A model generated the notes under the pieces. The model was given only the letters and a program-made list of their open reading frames with translations. It did no database searches and had not been told where the DNA came from. The position numbers and the translations under genes are program-made. Positions 1 to 8,615 of a stretch of 64,000 bases of DNA are shown here, piece after piece. How positions within the stretch are numbered: the stretch's first letter is position 1; each line of letters opens with the position of its first letter. The stretch covers positions 123,538-187,537 of the forward strand of contig CAVPHU010000002.1 in NCBI GenBank assembly GCA_963704815.1. The letters run 5' to 3'. Origin of the DNA: DATKWD01 sp963704815 (GTDB lineage Bacteria; Actinomycetota; Acidimicrobiia; Acidimicrobiales; Salinilacustritrichaceae).

Positions 1-611
1 GCGACGTGGCACAGCGGGAAGGGGAACACGTACACGTCGTCGGCCTGCACGGGGCGTCCGAGCGAGGCGTTGGTGACGCCGGCCACGATGGAGCGATGGG
101 TCAGGACCGTACCCTTGGGCCGACCCGTCGTCCCGCTCGTGAAGATGATCCACGCTGCGTCCTCGATTCCTTGCTGCCCGATGACCACCCGGCGGTCATC
201 GGGCAGCAAGGAATCCGGCTGGGTGGCCTCGACGGCATGCGTGAGGTCGGTCCACGAGCGAGTGGGTCGATCGGAGCCGACCGCCTGCAACAGGTCGACA
301 TCGCCGATGACGAGCCGGGCGTCGGTGCGTTCGAGTTGGTCGGCCCACTCGGCCGGGTGCAGGCGCTGATTGAGGAGCACGAGGATGACGCCGGCCATCG
401 ACGCCGCCGAGAACAGCGTCACGTAGTCGGTCGTGTTGTGGCTGAGCACCGCGACCCGCTCGCCGGGGTCGGCCAGCGACGCGAGGACCGACGCCATCGT
501 GACGGACCGACCGTGGAGCTCGGCGAAGGTCAGCGTCTCGTCGCCGAAGACGATCGCCGTCTCGTCCGGGGAGCGCCGCTCGGCGAACTCGACGATCTGG
601 TGGATCAGCAT
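1..611 (-). CDS. Acyl-CoA synthetase (AMP-binding, ANL family), N-terminal part
   Basis: Reads leftward from an ATG at 611 and leaves the window after about 203 codons, so only the N-terminal half is visible. The enzyme would activate a carboxylic acid to acyl-AMP and then to acyl-CoA in the cytoplasm. The protein starts MLIHQIVEFAERRSPDE and carries the family P-loop FTSGTTGRPKG near residue 157, followed by LTHRSI. Residues 133-149 are encoded exactly by a 51-nt perfect inverted repeat (165-215), which sits in frame about eight residues before the P-loop. Such a segment is not part of the family consensus. The start lies 5 nt after the stop of the upstream lipoprotein gene, so the two are probably cotranscribed. 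Acyl substrate unknown. Confidence 0.88.
   Translation of the reverse strand, partial: MLIHQIVEFAERRSPDETAIVFGDETLTFAELHGRSVTMASVLASLADPGERVAVLSHNTTDYVTLFSAASMAGVILVLLNQRLHPAEWADQLERTDARLVIGDVDLLQAVGSDRPTRSWTDLTHAVEATQPDSLLPDDRRVVIGQQGIEDAAWIIFTSGTTGRPKGTVLTHRSIVAGVTNASLGRPVQADDVYVFPFPLCHV
165..215. repeat. 51-nt palindromic repeat, copy 1 (inside a coding sequence)
   Basis: Perfect 22-bp inverted repeat (165-186 with 194-215) around a 7-nt centre. The left arm begins GATTCCTTGCTGCCCGATGA. Its length is 17 codons, so it leaves the acyl-CoA synthetase frame open. Three related 51-nt copies lie at 24595, 25347 and 26558. Compared with copies 2 and 3, the bases next to GATG change on both arms together, which keeps the pairing. 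Confidence 0.9.
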
Positions 612-615
612 CGGG

Positions 616-1188
616 TCAACACACGTTCTCGACCGTGAGGTCGGCGAACCGGTCGGCCACCTCCTCGGCGCCATCGTCGGTGTAGTGCACCCCGTCGACC
701 GAGGGGGCGAATCGCAGCGTCCACGGGAGGAGTGTGCATCCGAGGGCTGATGCGACGGATGCATTGAGCGCCGCCGATTCGGGGTACGACGGGTCGTTCG
801 GGCCGACGCCGAACAACGGTGGCAACTCGACCCAGACGACCGGAGCCAGCTCGGACAACTGTGAGTGGTAGGCGCGGTAGCCGGCGGCGATCTGCTCGTC
901 GGTCGCTCCCCGGTCCCAGATCGACACGGCCGCCACGATCACCTCGGCATCGTCGGGGATGGCCACGTCGAGCGGAATGGTGCATTCGGCGTGGTCGGTG
1001 AACCCGCAGCCCGGCTCGGTCGCACCTCGCTCGGTGACGCCTTCGACCTGGGCCATCGTCGAATCGCCGACCACGTACACCGGGTCCGACGGGCTCGCGC
1101 ACGCGCCGAGGATCAGGAACGTGGCGCCGGCCAGCGACCATCGCAGCCAGCCGAATCGACCTGATCGGTCGCCGCGTCGATTGCTCAC
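616..1188 (-). CDS. Putative SGNH/GDSL-like lipoprotein
   Basis: A 190-residue exported protein. After a basic N-terminus and a hydrophobic stretch comes a lipobox-like LGAC, so it is likely a membrane-anchored lipoprotein. Just behind it is VVGDSTMAQ, resembling SGNH block I with its serine nucleophile, and near the C-terminus DGVHYTDDGA resembles the D-x-x-H block V. The protein is short for an SGNH esterase, so substrate and activity are open. It starts with GTG at 1188, preceded by AGGGAGA at good spacing. It ends 4 nt before the start of the truncated acyl-CoA synthetase, suggesting one transcript. Confidence 0.7.
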   Translation of the reverse strand: MSNRRGDRSGRFGWLRWSLAGATFLILGACASPSDPVYVVGDSTMAQVEGVTERGATEPGCGFTDHAECTIPLDVAIPDDAEVIVAAVSIWDRGATDEQIAAGYRAYHSQLSELAPVVWVELPPLFGVGPNDPSYPESAALNASVASALGCTLLPWTLRFAPSVDGVHYTDDGAEEVADRFADLTVENVC

Positions 1189-1223
1189 GGCGATCTCCCT
1201 TCGAGCGCGTGTCGACAGAGAGG

Positions 1224-3266
1224 TTAGGGCTGGTCAGCTCGGTCCAGACCGAGGTGGTGGGCGAAGAAAGCCAACCGATCCGATGCGAGGCCGATCGTGC
1301 GGCTGATCGAGCGGGCACCGTGACCCACGTCGGACTCGCGCCGGAGGATGATCGGTGCCTCGTCGAAGCCGGCTGAGGTCGCCCACTGCATCGCTGCGCA
1401 GAGCTTGCGGCCGTGCATCGGGTCGACGCGGGTGTCGGAGTCGAAGAGCGTGAACATCGTCGCCGGATAGGCGGTCCCCTCGATGACCCGGTGGTACGGC
1501 GAGTAGGAGTGGAGCCACTCGAACTCGGTCGGGTCGTCGGCCCGGCCGTATTCGTCGTTCCACGTCTCGCCGAGGCCGAACCGCTCGTAGCGGATCATGT
1601 CGAGCAGCGGCGCGCTGCACACGACCGCCGCGTACCGAGAAGGGTCTCGGGTGACGGCCGCCCCGACCAGGAGCCCACCGTTCGACCCGCCCGAGATGCC
1701 GAGTTGCCCTCGGGTCGTGACGCCTTCGACGACCAGCCAGTCGGCACACGCCTCGAAGTCCTCGAACACATGGTGCTTGTGCTCGCGCATGCCATCGCGG
1801 TGCCAGGCCTCGCCGTACTCGCTGCCGCCCCGCAGGTTGGCGATCGCGTAGGTCCCGCCGGCCTCGACCCACGCGACGATGGCCGAGGAGTACTCGGGCT
1901 CGAGGGCCACGTTGAAGCCGCCGTAGCCGTAGAGGATCGTCGGACCGGCTCGGGTGGCCCCGGCCGGTCGGAGCACCGACATCGGCACCCGGGTGCCGTC
2001 GAGCGACGTCACGAACACCTGCTCGGTGGCGATCCCGTCGACCTCGGCGAAGCCCGGTGTCGTGGCCCAGGTCGTCGTCGCGCCGGTCGTCGCGTCGAGG
2101 CGGAGGATGACGCCGGGCTGCGTGAAGTCGGTGTAGCGCACGAACGCGTCGGTGCCGGTGCGGGGGGCGGCGACCGATGCCGTTCCGGTCCCGGGGAGAT
2201 CGACCGAGTGACGGAGCGCTCCATCGCGCTCGTGGACGGTGACAGCTGCTGCGACGTCCCGCTTCCAGACCACGATGATGGCATCGTCGACCAGTGAAGC
2301 GTCGTCGAGCACGGCCGTCTGGTCGTGGGGAATCACGTCCACCCAGTCGGTGGGTGAGCCGAGGTCGGCGACCGCGAAGCGCCCGTTCGCAGCATCCCGA
2401 TCCGTCTGGATCCAGAGGCGGTCGTCGCGCACCCAGGCATGGGTGCGTGCGTCGACACCGACCTGCACGGGGACGAGGATGGTCGGAGCATCGGCACGGT
2501 CGACGAGCCACACGTCGGTCCGGGGCGCCGTGCCGATGGCCGAGGTCACGACGAGCCAGCGTCCGTCGGCGCTCAGATCGACCCCCCAATAGGTGCCGCG
2601 AGTGCTGTCCTCGCCTGCGACCAACTCGTCGTCGGCGTCGGCCGAGCCGACGACGTGGCGGTACACCCGGCGGTGGAGATGGGGCTCGTCGTCGGGAGCG
2701 TCGGCCGCCGAGAGGTAGCGCATGTAGAAGAACGCATGACCGTCGGGCTCCCAGGCGACCGGGGAGTAGCGACAGCGATCGATCGGGCCGTCGATGTCGT
2801 GGCCGGTGTCGACGTCGAGCACGCGCAGCACCGACTCCTCGTCGCCCCCCTCGGACAGCTGGTAGGCGACGCGCGTGCCGTCGGGTGCCACCGAGACCGC
2901 GTCGAGCGTCACGAGCCCGTCCGCCGAGCGAACGTTCGGGTCGACGAGGACCCGTTCGTCGTCGCCCTCCCGCACGAAGAGCACGTCGTGGTCCTGACCC
3001 ACTTGGCGGCGCCGGAAGAACTCGCGGTCGCCTCGGACGGCGGGCGGCGAGATGGAACCGGGGATCAACGCCTCCAACCGCTCGGCGAACCTCCGCTTCG
3101 ATCCCAGGCTCGAGAGATGGTGTTCGCACACCTCGTCCTGGGCGGCCGACCAGGACACGGTGAGCCGGTCAGTCGGGTCTTCGAGCCAGCGATACGGGTC
3201 GGCCACCGTCACGCCGTGCAGGACGTCGGCCGCGTCGGACCGAGGCGCTTCGGGGTAGGAGGGCAT
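1224..3266 (-). CDS. Prolyl oligopeptidase family serine peptidase (S9A)
   Basis: A 680-residue cytosolic-type serine peptidase that would cleave short proline-containing peptides. The N-terminus (YPEAPRSDAADVLHGVTVADPYRWLED) has the S9A form, residues about 70-400 form the beta-propeller, and the C-terminal alpha/beta-hydrolase domain has the nucleophile elbow GISGGSNGG, the acid in FDSDTRVDP and the histidine in VGHG. Length is normal for the family and no signal peptide is seen. ATG at 3266; a TAACGT box lies 9 nt upstream. The gene stands between two acyl-CoA synthetase loci and looks monocistronic. Confidence in family is high; the physiological peptide is unknown. Confidence 0.93.
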   Translation of the reverse strand: MPSYPEAPRSDAADVLHGVTVADPYRWLEDPTDRLTVSWSAAQDEVCEHHLSSLGSKRRFAERLEALIPGSISPPAVRGDREFFRRRQVGQDHDVLFVREGDDERVLVDPNVRSADGLVTLDAVSVAPDGTRVAYQLSEGGDEESVLRVLDVDTGHDIDGPIDRCRYSPVAWEPDGHAFFYMRYLSAADAPDDEPHLHRRVYRHVVGSADADDELVAGEDSTRGTYWGVDLSADGRWLVVTSAIGTAPRTDVWLVDRADAPTILVPVQVGVDARTHAWVRDDRLWIQTDRDAANGRFAVADLGSPTDWVDVIPHDQTAVLDDASLVDDAIIVVWKRDVAAAVTVHERDGALRHSVDLPGTGTASVAAPRTGTDAFVRYTDFTQPGVILRLDATTGATTTWATTPGFAEVDGIATEQVFVTSLDGTRVPMSVLRPAGATRAGPTILYGYGGFNVALEPEYSSAIVAWVEAGGTYAIANLRGGSEYGEAWHRDGMREHKHHVFEDFEACADWLVVEGVTTRGQLGISGGSNGGLLVGAAVTRDPSRYAAVVCSAPLLDMIRYERFGLGETWNDEYGRADDPTEFEWLHSYSPYHRVIEGTAYPATMFTLFDSDTRVDPMHGRKLCAAMQWATSAGFDEAPIILRRESDVGHGARSISRTIGLASDRLAFFAHHLGLDRADQP

Positions 3267-3352
3267 CGGCCGCGAACGTTAGAGGCCGAGCAGCCCGTCA
3301 CCTCGGCCGCGCATGCGGGGACGACGGCGGGCCGCCGCGACGACGCGATCCG

Positions 3353-4969
3353 TCACCCGGCTCCGGCGATGACCCGCGCGGTCTTGTAGTCGGCCTTGCC
3401 GTTGGGGGCCCGGGGCACCGTCTCGGTCACGACGACCTGTCGCGGCGCCTTGTAGTGGGCGAGCCTCGCCTTGGTGTGAGCGATGATCGACTCCTCGTCG
3501 ACCGGGACCGCCGGGTCCGACGCCGACACCACGGCCACGACCCGGCTCCCGAACTTCTCGTCGGGGAGGCCGACCACGAGGCAGTCGAACACGGCGTCGT
3601 GGGTCTTCACCGTCTCCTCGACCTCTTCGGCGAACACCTTCTCGCCGGCGGAGTTGATGACCTGGCTGCCGCGGCCCAGCAGGGTGACGGCGCCATCGGG
3701 CGCCACGGTGGCGTGGTCGCCGGTGTAGGTCCAGACCACGCCGTCGATCTCACGGAAGGTCGACGCCGTCTTCTTCTCGTCCTTGTAGTAGCCGGCGCGG
3801 CCCGACGACCGGACTGCGATCGTGCCGACCTCCTCGCCGTCGGCCTCGACCGGTCTGCCGTCATCGCGCAACACCTGCGTCTGCTGGTTCACCGTGAAGA
3901 TCCCCGTCGGTGCCGGACGCCCCTTCGAGTGGAACGACTGCCCCATCGCCGCTTCGGTGCTGGCGATGATGTCGAGGACGAGCAGGTGCGGGAGGTGATC
4001 GCACAGGCCGTCCTTGATCTCGCGACTGAACATGGCGCCGGCCGACGAGATGACCTTGAGCGACGACAGGTCTCTCGACCTCGTGCCGTCGGCGTCGGCG
4101 TCGAGTTGTCGGAGCATCGGGCGGGCGAAGGGGTCGCCGACGACGGTGATCGAGGTCGCTCGTTCGCGCTCGGCGGTGTCCCAGATCTCGGCCGGGTCGA
4201 GGTGGCGGTTCTCGAGGAGGATGAGACGGCCGCCACACACCATGATCGGATTGGAGCCGATGCCCATGCCGGTGCCGTGCATGAGCGGACAGGCGGTGAG
4301 CGAGGCCACCTGCTTGCCTTCGGCGGCGAGACGGGCGGCCTCGGCGCCGACCTCGTCGACGGCGATCGGGGGTTCGCCGATCATCGGCGGAACCGTCTGC
4401 AGTCCGACCTCGACTCCCGGCCCCACGGTGCCCATCACGCCCTTGGGCATGCCGGTGGTGCCGCCGGTGTAGACCATCGAACCATCGGAGGCAGACCGGT
4501 TGAGGCGAGGCGCAGGCTCGGTTCCCGAGATGACGTCCTCGATGCGGTCGACGCCGACGAGCGGAGTGCCGCCGTCGTCGACCTCGATCCATCGGCGCAC
4601 GTCGGGGAGGTCGTCACGCACGGCTGCGATGCGTTCACCGAGTGAGGAGTGGTACACCACCACCTCGCTGTCGGAGTTGTCGAGCAGATAGCGGAGCTCG
4701 TCGTCGAGGTAGCGGTAGTTGACGTTGATGGGAATCGCTCGCTGCTTGAACGCGGCGAAATAGGCCTCCTGGTAGGCCGCCGAGTTGTACATGAACAGGG
4801 CGACCTTGCCGTCCTTGGCGACCCCGGCCTCGGCGTAGGCCGCTGCGAGCCGAGAGGCGCGGTCCTCGTACTGGGCCCACGTGAGCCGGTGGCTGCCCTG
4901 GATGATCGCCGGCTCGTCGCCGATCGAATCGGCGATCGCCTCCCAGACCGTCGCGAAGTTCGCCTCCAT
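3353..4969 (-). CDS. Acyl-CoA synthetase (AMP-binding, fatty-acid-CoA-ligase-like)
   Basis: A 538-residue ANL enzyme expected to form acyl-CoA through an acyl-adenylate. The start chosen is ATG 4969 (MEANFATVWEAIAD), because further upstream the frame runs into the promoter region of the divergent SDR gene and loses homology-like character. Motifs: MVYTGGTTGMPKGVM (P-loop, here TGGTTG instead of TSGTTG), SSAGAMFSREIKDG, YTGDHATV, and the C-terminal lysine in RAPNGKADY. It resembles mycobacterial FadD-type proteins that work on steroid side chains or fatty acids, but the substrate cannot be read from sequence. It is divergent from the SDR gene with a 91-nt spacer. Confidence 0.92.
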   Translation of the reverse strand: MEANFATVWEAIADSIGDEPAIIQGSHRLTWAQYEDRASRLAAAYAEAGVAKDGKVALFMYNSAAYQEAYFAAFKQRAIPINVNYRYLDDELRYLLDNSDSEVVVYHSSLGERIAAVRDDLPDVRRWIEVDDGGTPLVGVDRIEDVISGTEPAPRLNRSASDGSMVYTGGTTGMPKGVMGTVGPGVEVGLQTVPPMIGEPPIAVDEVGAEAARLAAEGKQVASLTACPLMHGTGMGIGSNPIMVCGGRLILLENRHLDPAEIWDTAERERATSITVVGDPFARPMLRQLDADADGTRSRDLSSLKVISSAGAMFSREIKDGLCDHLPHLLVLDIIASTEAAMGQSFHSKGRPAPTGIFTVNQQTQVLRDDGRPVEADGEEVGTIAVRSSGRAGYYKDEKKTASTFREIDGVVWTYTGDHATVAPDGAVTLLGRGSQVINSAGEKVFAEEVEETVKTHDAVFDCLVVGLPDEKFGSRVVAVVSASDPAVPVDEESIIAHTKARLAHYKAPRQVVVTETVPRAPNGKADYKTARVIAGAG

Positions 4970-5060
4970 GGGCGGTGATCTTCGCAGGCTCTGCTGCGGC
5001 CCGCGTGCCGAACCGATTCCCATCCTGCCGACGCCGCGATCGGTCCGCGAGACTGGATCG

Positions 5061-5894
5061 ATGGAGGACTTCTCAGGTCGAACCGCCGTCATCACGGGTG
5101 CGGCGAGCGGCATCGGGCGCGCCATGGCCGATGCCTTCGCTGCCCAGGGCATGAACATCGTGCTGAGCGACGTCGAGGTCGACGCCCTCGACCAGGCGAC
5201 CGGCGAGGTCGCTGCATCGGGCGTCGAGACCGTTGCGGTGAGGTGCGATGTGCGCGATGCCGACCAGGTCGATGCCCTGGCCGCCGCCGCCGCCGAGCGA
5301 TTCGGGAACGTGCACGTGCTCTGCAACAACGCCGGTGTCGGTGCAGGTGGCCTCCTGTCCGAGACCTCCGTGCACGACTGGGAGTGGGTGCTGGGCGTGA
5401 ACCTCTGGGGGGTCGTGCACGGCATCCGTGCGTTCCTGCCGGCGATGAACGCTCATGGCGAGCCGGGCCACGTCGTGAACACGGCGTCGATGGCCGGCCT
5501 GGTCGCCGGTCCGTTCATGGGCCCGTACAACGCATCGAAGTTCGCGGTGGTGGCCATCAGCGAGACCCTGCATGCCGAGCAGCGGATGATGCAGCAGGAC
5601 ATCGGCGTGTCGGTCCTCTGCCCCGGCTTCGTGTCGACCCGGATCTTCGAGTCCGGGCGCAACCGTCCCGAGGAACTCGGCGGCCCTCCCGAGGACGGGC
5701 CCGGCGAGGGAGGACAGGGCCGCCAGATGATCCAGAACGGTCTTCCCGCGTCCGAGGTGGCGGACCACGTGGTCGATGCCGTGCGCGACGGACGGTTCTA
5801 CGTGCTCACCCATCCTGGGATGAAGCCGGCGATCGAGGCTCGGATGCGAGGCATCCTCGACGAAGACGGTCCGGTGGGGTTCAACTTCGGCTGA
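5061..5894 (+). CDS. Short-chain dehydrogenase/reductase
   Basis: A 277-residue NAD(P)-dependent SDR with a Rossmann fold: cofactor loop TGAASGIGRAMA near residue 12, NNAGVG, and the catalytic Ser/Tyr/Lys set as NTASMAG and YNASK. A glycine-rich insertion (GGPPEDGPGEGGQGRQ) lies in the substrate-loop region near residue 205. It starts at ATG 5061, divergent from the acyl-CoA synthetase, and may oxidise or reduce a hydroxyacyl intermediate of the same pathway (inference from proximity only). An upstream in-frame start at 4881 is rejected because it would overlap the divergent gene. Confidence 0.92.
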   Translation: MEDFSGRTAVITGAASGIGRAMADAFAAQGMNIVLSDVEVDALDQATGEVAASGVETVAVRCDVRDADQVDALAAAAAERFGNVHVLCNNAGVGAGGLLSETSVHDWEWVLGVNLWGVVHGIRAFLPAMNAHGEPGHVVNTASMAGLVAGPFMGPYNASKFAVVAISETLHAEQRMMQQDIGVSVLCPGFVSTRIFESGRNRPEELGGPPEDGPGEGGQGRQMIQNGLPASEVADHVVDAVRDGRFYVLTHPGMKPAIEARMRGILDEDGPVGFNFG

Positions 5895-5950
5895 GCGCTA
5901 GATTGCGCGGTCTTGAAGGGGAGTCTCTGCTGCCGACTCCGACCGCCGTC

Positions 5951-6412
5951 GTGGTGAAGGCGCCGAAGCCGCCCAAGCCGGTCCTCGGTTGGCGTGAGTG
6001 GGTCGAGTTGCCCGATCTGGGCGCGCCGGCGATCAAGGCCAAGATCGACACCGGCGCGCGGACCTCGGCCCTGCATGCGTTCGGGTTGTCGATCGAGCAG
6101 ATCGACGGCACCCCCTTCGCGTCGTTCGAGCTGCATCCCGTGCAACGATCCGATGCGGATGCGGTCGCCGTGCGGTGTCCCGTGCTCGCCTTCCGACGGA
6201 TCCGCTCGTCCAACGGCAAGGTCGAGACCCGTCCGGTGATCGCCACGACGGCCACCATCGGCGACCACTCGTGGCCGATCGAGGTGAGCCTCACCTCGCG
6301 CGATGCGATGGGCTTCCGCATGCTGCTCGGTCGGGTGGCGGTCCGCCGCCGGTTCCTCGTCGACCCTGGCCGTTCGTTCCTCCTCTCCCGACCGAAGGGT
6401 CCCCTGACGTGA
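5951..6412 (+). CDS. RimB/RimK-associated retropepsin-like protease (ATP-dependent zinc protease family)
   Basis: A protein of about 153 residues with the conserved KIDTGARTSALHA motif of the family annotated as ATP-dependent zinc protease (PF05618), whose fold is retropepsin-like with the aspartate of DTGA as catalytic residue. In other bacteria it accompanies RimK, the ligase that adds glutamate residues to proteins such as ribosomal S6. The start is uncertain. GTG 5951 gives a full domain but has no ribosome site, whereas AAGGGGAG at 5916-5923 stands 6 nt before an in-frame CTG at 5930. Its stop TGA overlaps the GTG start of rimK (GTGA), so the two are translationally coupled. Confidence 0.85.
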   Translation: MVKAPKPPKPVLGWREWVELPDLGAPAIKAKIDTGARTSALHAFGLSIEQIDGTPFASFELHPVQRSDADAVAVRCPVLAFRRIRSSNGKVETRPVIATTATIGDHSWPIEVSLTSRDAMGFRMLLGRVAVRRRFLVDPGRSFLLSRPKGPLT

Positions 6413-7612
6413 AGCTCGCCATCCTCTCGAGGTCGCCCGGCGCGTACAGCACCCAGCGGCTCAAGAACGCCGCGCTCGAGCGCGGTCACGAGGTACGCGT
6501 GCTCAACACGCTGCGATTCGCCATCGATCTGTCGGGCGACGAGCCCGACCTGATGTACCGGGGCAAGGCGCTCGCGGCACTACGACGCGGTGCTGCCGCG
6601 CATCGGCGCATCGATCACGTTCTACGGCCTCGCGGTCGTGCGCCAGTTCGAGCAGATGGACGTCTACACGCCCAACACCTCGGCCGGCATCGCCAACTCG
6701 CGCGACAAGCTGCGAGCCACCCAGATCCTGTCGCGCCACGACATCGGCATGCCCGCCACCATGTTCGTCCGCGACCGCGCCGACGTCCTCGCCGCGATCG
6801 AGCAGGTGGGCGGTGCCCCGGTCGTGATCAAGCTGCTCGAGGGGACCCAGGGCATCGGCGTGATCCTCGCGCCCGACACCAAGGTCGCCGAGGCGGTCAT
6901 CGAGACCCTGCAGAGCACCCGCCAGAACGTGCTCATCCAGCGGTTCGTCAAGGAGAGCAAGGGGCGTGACATCCGTGCGTTCGTGATCGGCGACCGGGTC
7001 GTGGCCGCCATGCGCCGGGTCGCCGAGGGAGACGAGTTCCGCTCGAACGTGCATCGGGGCGGCAGCACCGAGGCCGTCGAGCTCGACGACGACTACAAGC
7101 GGGTCGCCGTCCAGGCCGCCCAGATCATGGGGCTGCGGGTCGCCGGAGTCGACATGCTCGAGAGCGAGTCGGGGCCGTCGGTCATGGAGGTCAACAGCTC
7201 ACCGGGGCTCGAGGGCATCGAGACCGCGACCGAACTCGACATCGCAGGTGCCATCGTCGACTACATGGCCAGCCAGGTCCAGTTCCCAGAGCTCGACGTC
7301 CGGCAACGGCTCACGGTGAGTGCGGGCTACGGCGTCGCCGAGCTCCTGGTCCGGGAGGGCGCCGATCTGGTCGGCCGCAGGATCGACGAGTCCGACTTCG
7401 AGGAGCGCGACATCGCCGTGCTCACCCTCACGCGCGGGACGACGGTCATCCCCAACCCGAACACGCGTCGTGTGCTCGAGGCCGATGACCGGCTGCTGTG
7501 CTTCGGGAGGCTCGATTCGATGCGACACCTCGTGCCCGAGCGCAAACGCCGGCGGGCGAGGCCGAAGATGCAGCCACTGCCCGACGATCCGTTGCACGAG
7601 TTGGAGCAATGA
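6409..7612 (+). pseudogene. rimK: RimK-type ATP-grasp glutamate ligase with C-terminal TrkA_C domain, frameshifted
   Basis: From GTG 6409 (MKLAILSRSPGAYSTQRLK) the RimK frame is clean to about 6575, then one surplus base in ctcgcGGcac (6576/6577) breaks it. Dropping one G restores ALA-HYDAVLPRIGASITFYG and a protein of about 400 residues. The ATP-grasp domain shows SRDKLRATQ, GTQGIGVIL, HRGGS and VMEVNSSPGLEGIE. Residues after about 300 (VAELLVREGADLVGRRIDES to LLCFGRLDS) form a TrkA_C/RCK_C-like domain, a RimK architecture with an added ligand-binding module. It would add glutamates to a protein C-terminus. The last codon overlaps the next start (ATGA). Whether the frameshift is biological or a base-calling error cannot be decided here. 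Confidence 0.85.
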
Positions 7613-8572
7613 CCCGCGCGGGGCTGCGAGCGCCGTTCGTGCTGGCCGATCACCGGATCGCCGCCGGCCGGAAGGCCAAGATCGAGCTGCCGATCGCGAA
7701 GCTGATGTCGGGCACTCCGGTCGCCCTGCCCGTCCTCGTCCTCCACGGCCGTGAGGACGGTCCCACCATGTGGCTCAGCGCCGCGCTGCACGGCGACGAG
7801 GTCGGCGGCGTCGAGATCATTCGCCGCGTGCTCGAGCACGTCGACCCGGCCAACCTGCGCCGGAACCCTCATCGCCGTGCCGGTCGTCAACGTCCACGGC
7901 TTCAACACCGGCGATCGCTACCTCCCCGATCGTCGCGACCTCAACCGGTCCTTCCCGGGCTCGGCTCGCGGGTCGCTGGCCTCGCGGATCGCACACCTGA
8001 TGATGAGCGAGGTGATCGGTCGTTGCGACGTCGGGGTCGATCTGCACACCGGCTCGGACAACCGGATCAACCTCCCGCAGGTTCGAGGCGACCTCGACGA
8101 CGCCGCGGTGCTCGATCTCGCGCAGACCTTCGCCGCGCCGATGAGTCTGCACGCCCGGGTGCGTGACGGCTCCCTTCGAGAAGCCGCGACCGAGGCGGGC
8201 GCCACGGTCCTGCTCTTCGAAGGCGGCGAAGCCGACCGGTTCGACGAGGTGTCGATCTCGGCCGGGACGCAAGGCTGCCTGCGGGTCATGGCCGCCAGGG
8301 GCATGATCGACTCGGCGCCGGTCGCCGGCTCGACGACGCGGCTCTCCCGAAGCTCGAAGTGGATGCGGGCGACCCGGAGCGGCATGCTCCATCTCGACTT
8401 CGTGCTCGGCGAGCAGGTGGGCGAGGGCCAGACGCTCGCCACGGTCTACGACCCGTTCGGCAAGCGGCTCGGATCCGTGATCTCCCGAGCCACCGGGGTG
8501 GTCATCGGACACACCCGGAGACCGCTGGTCAACCGCGGCGACGCCGTGGTCCACGTCGCCGCGACGACCTGA
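7609..8572 (+). pseudogene. Succinylglutamate desuccinylase/aspartoacylase family zinc hydrolase, frameshifted
   Basis: An AstE/AspA-type zinc carboxypeptidase-fold amidohydrolase. The first frame starts at ATG 7609 (overlapping the rimK stop) and contains the zinc site LHGDEVGG. After 7860 the protein continues in another frame with VVNVHGFNTG, DLNRSFPGS and VDLHTGSDNRINLP (second zinc histidine). One extra C at 7860/7861 accounts for the break, and removal gives NLRGTLIAVPVVNVHGF and about 320 residues. It is the third gene of a coupled RimB-RimK-AstE operon, a neighbourhood also found in other bacteria, suggesting removal or editing of the RimK modification (inference). Two frameshifts 1.3 kb apart in one operon are notable. 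Confidence 0.85.
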
Positions 8573-8615
8573 TCCGATCACCTGCGGCCGGCCGTGGGCT
8601 CCTCCGCCCACCGCG

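Noticed and set aside
6..638. Long plus-strand open frame of about 210 codons at the left edge
   Set aside because: It is antisense to the acyl-CoA synthetase, whose minus-strand frame has the SGTTGRPKG P-loop; the plus frame has no family features.
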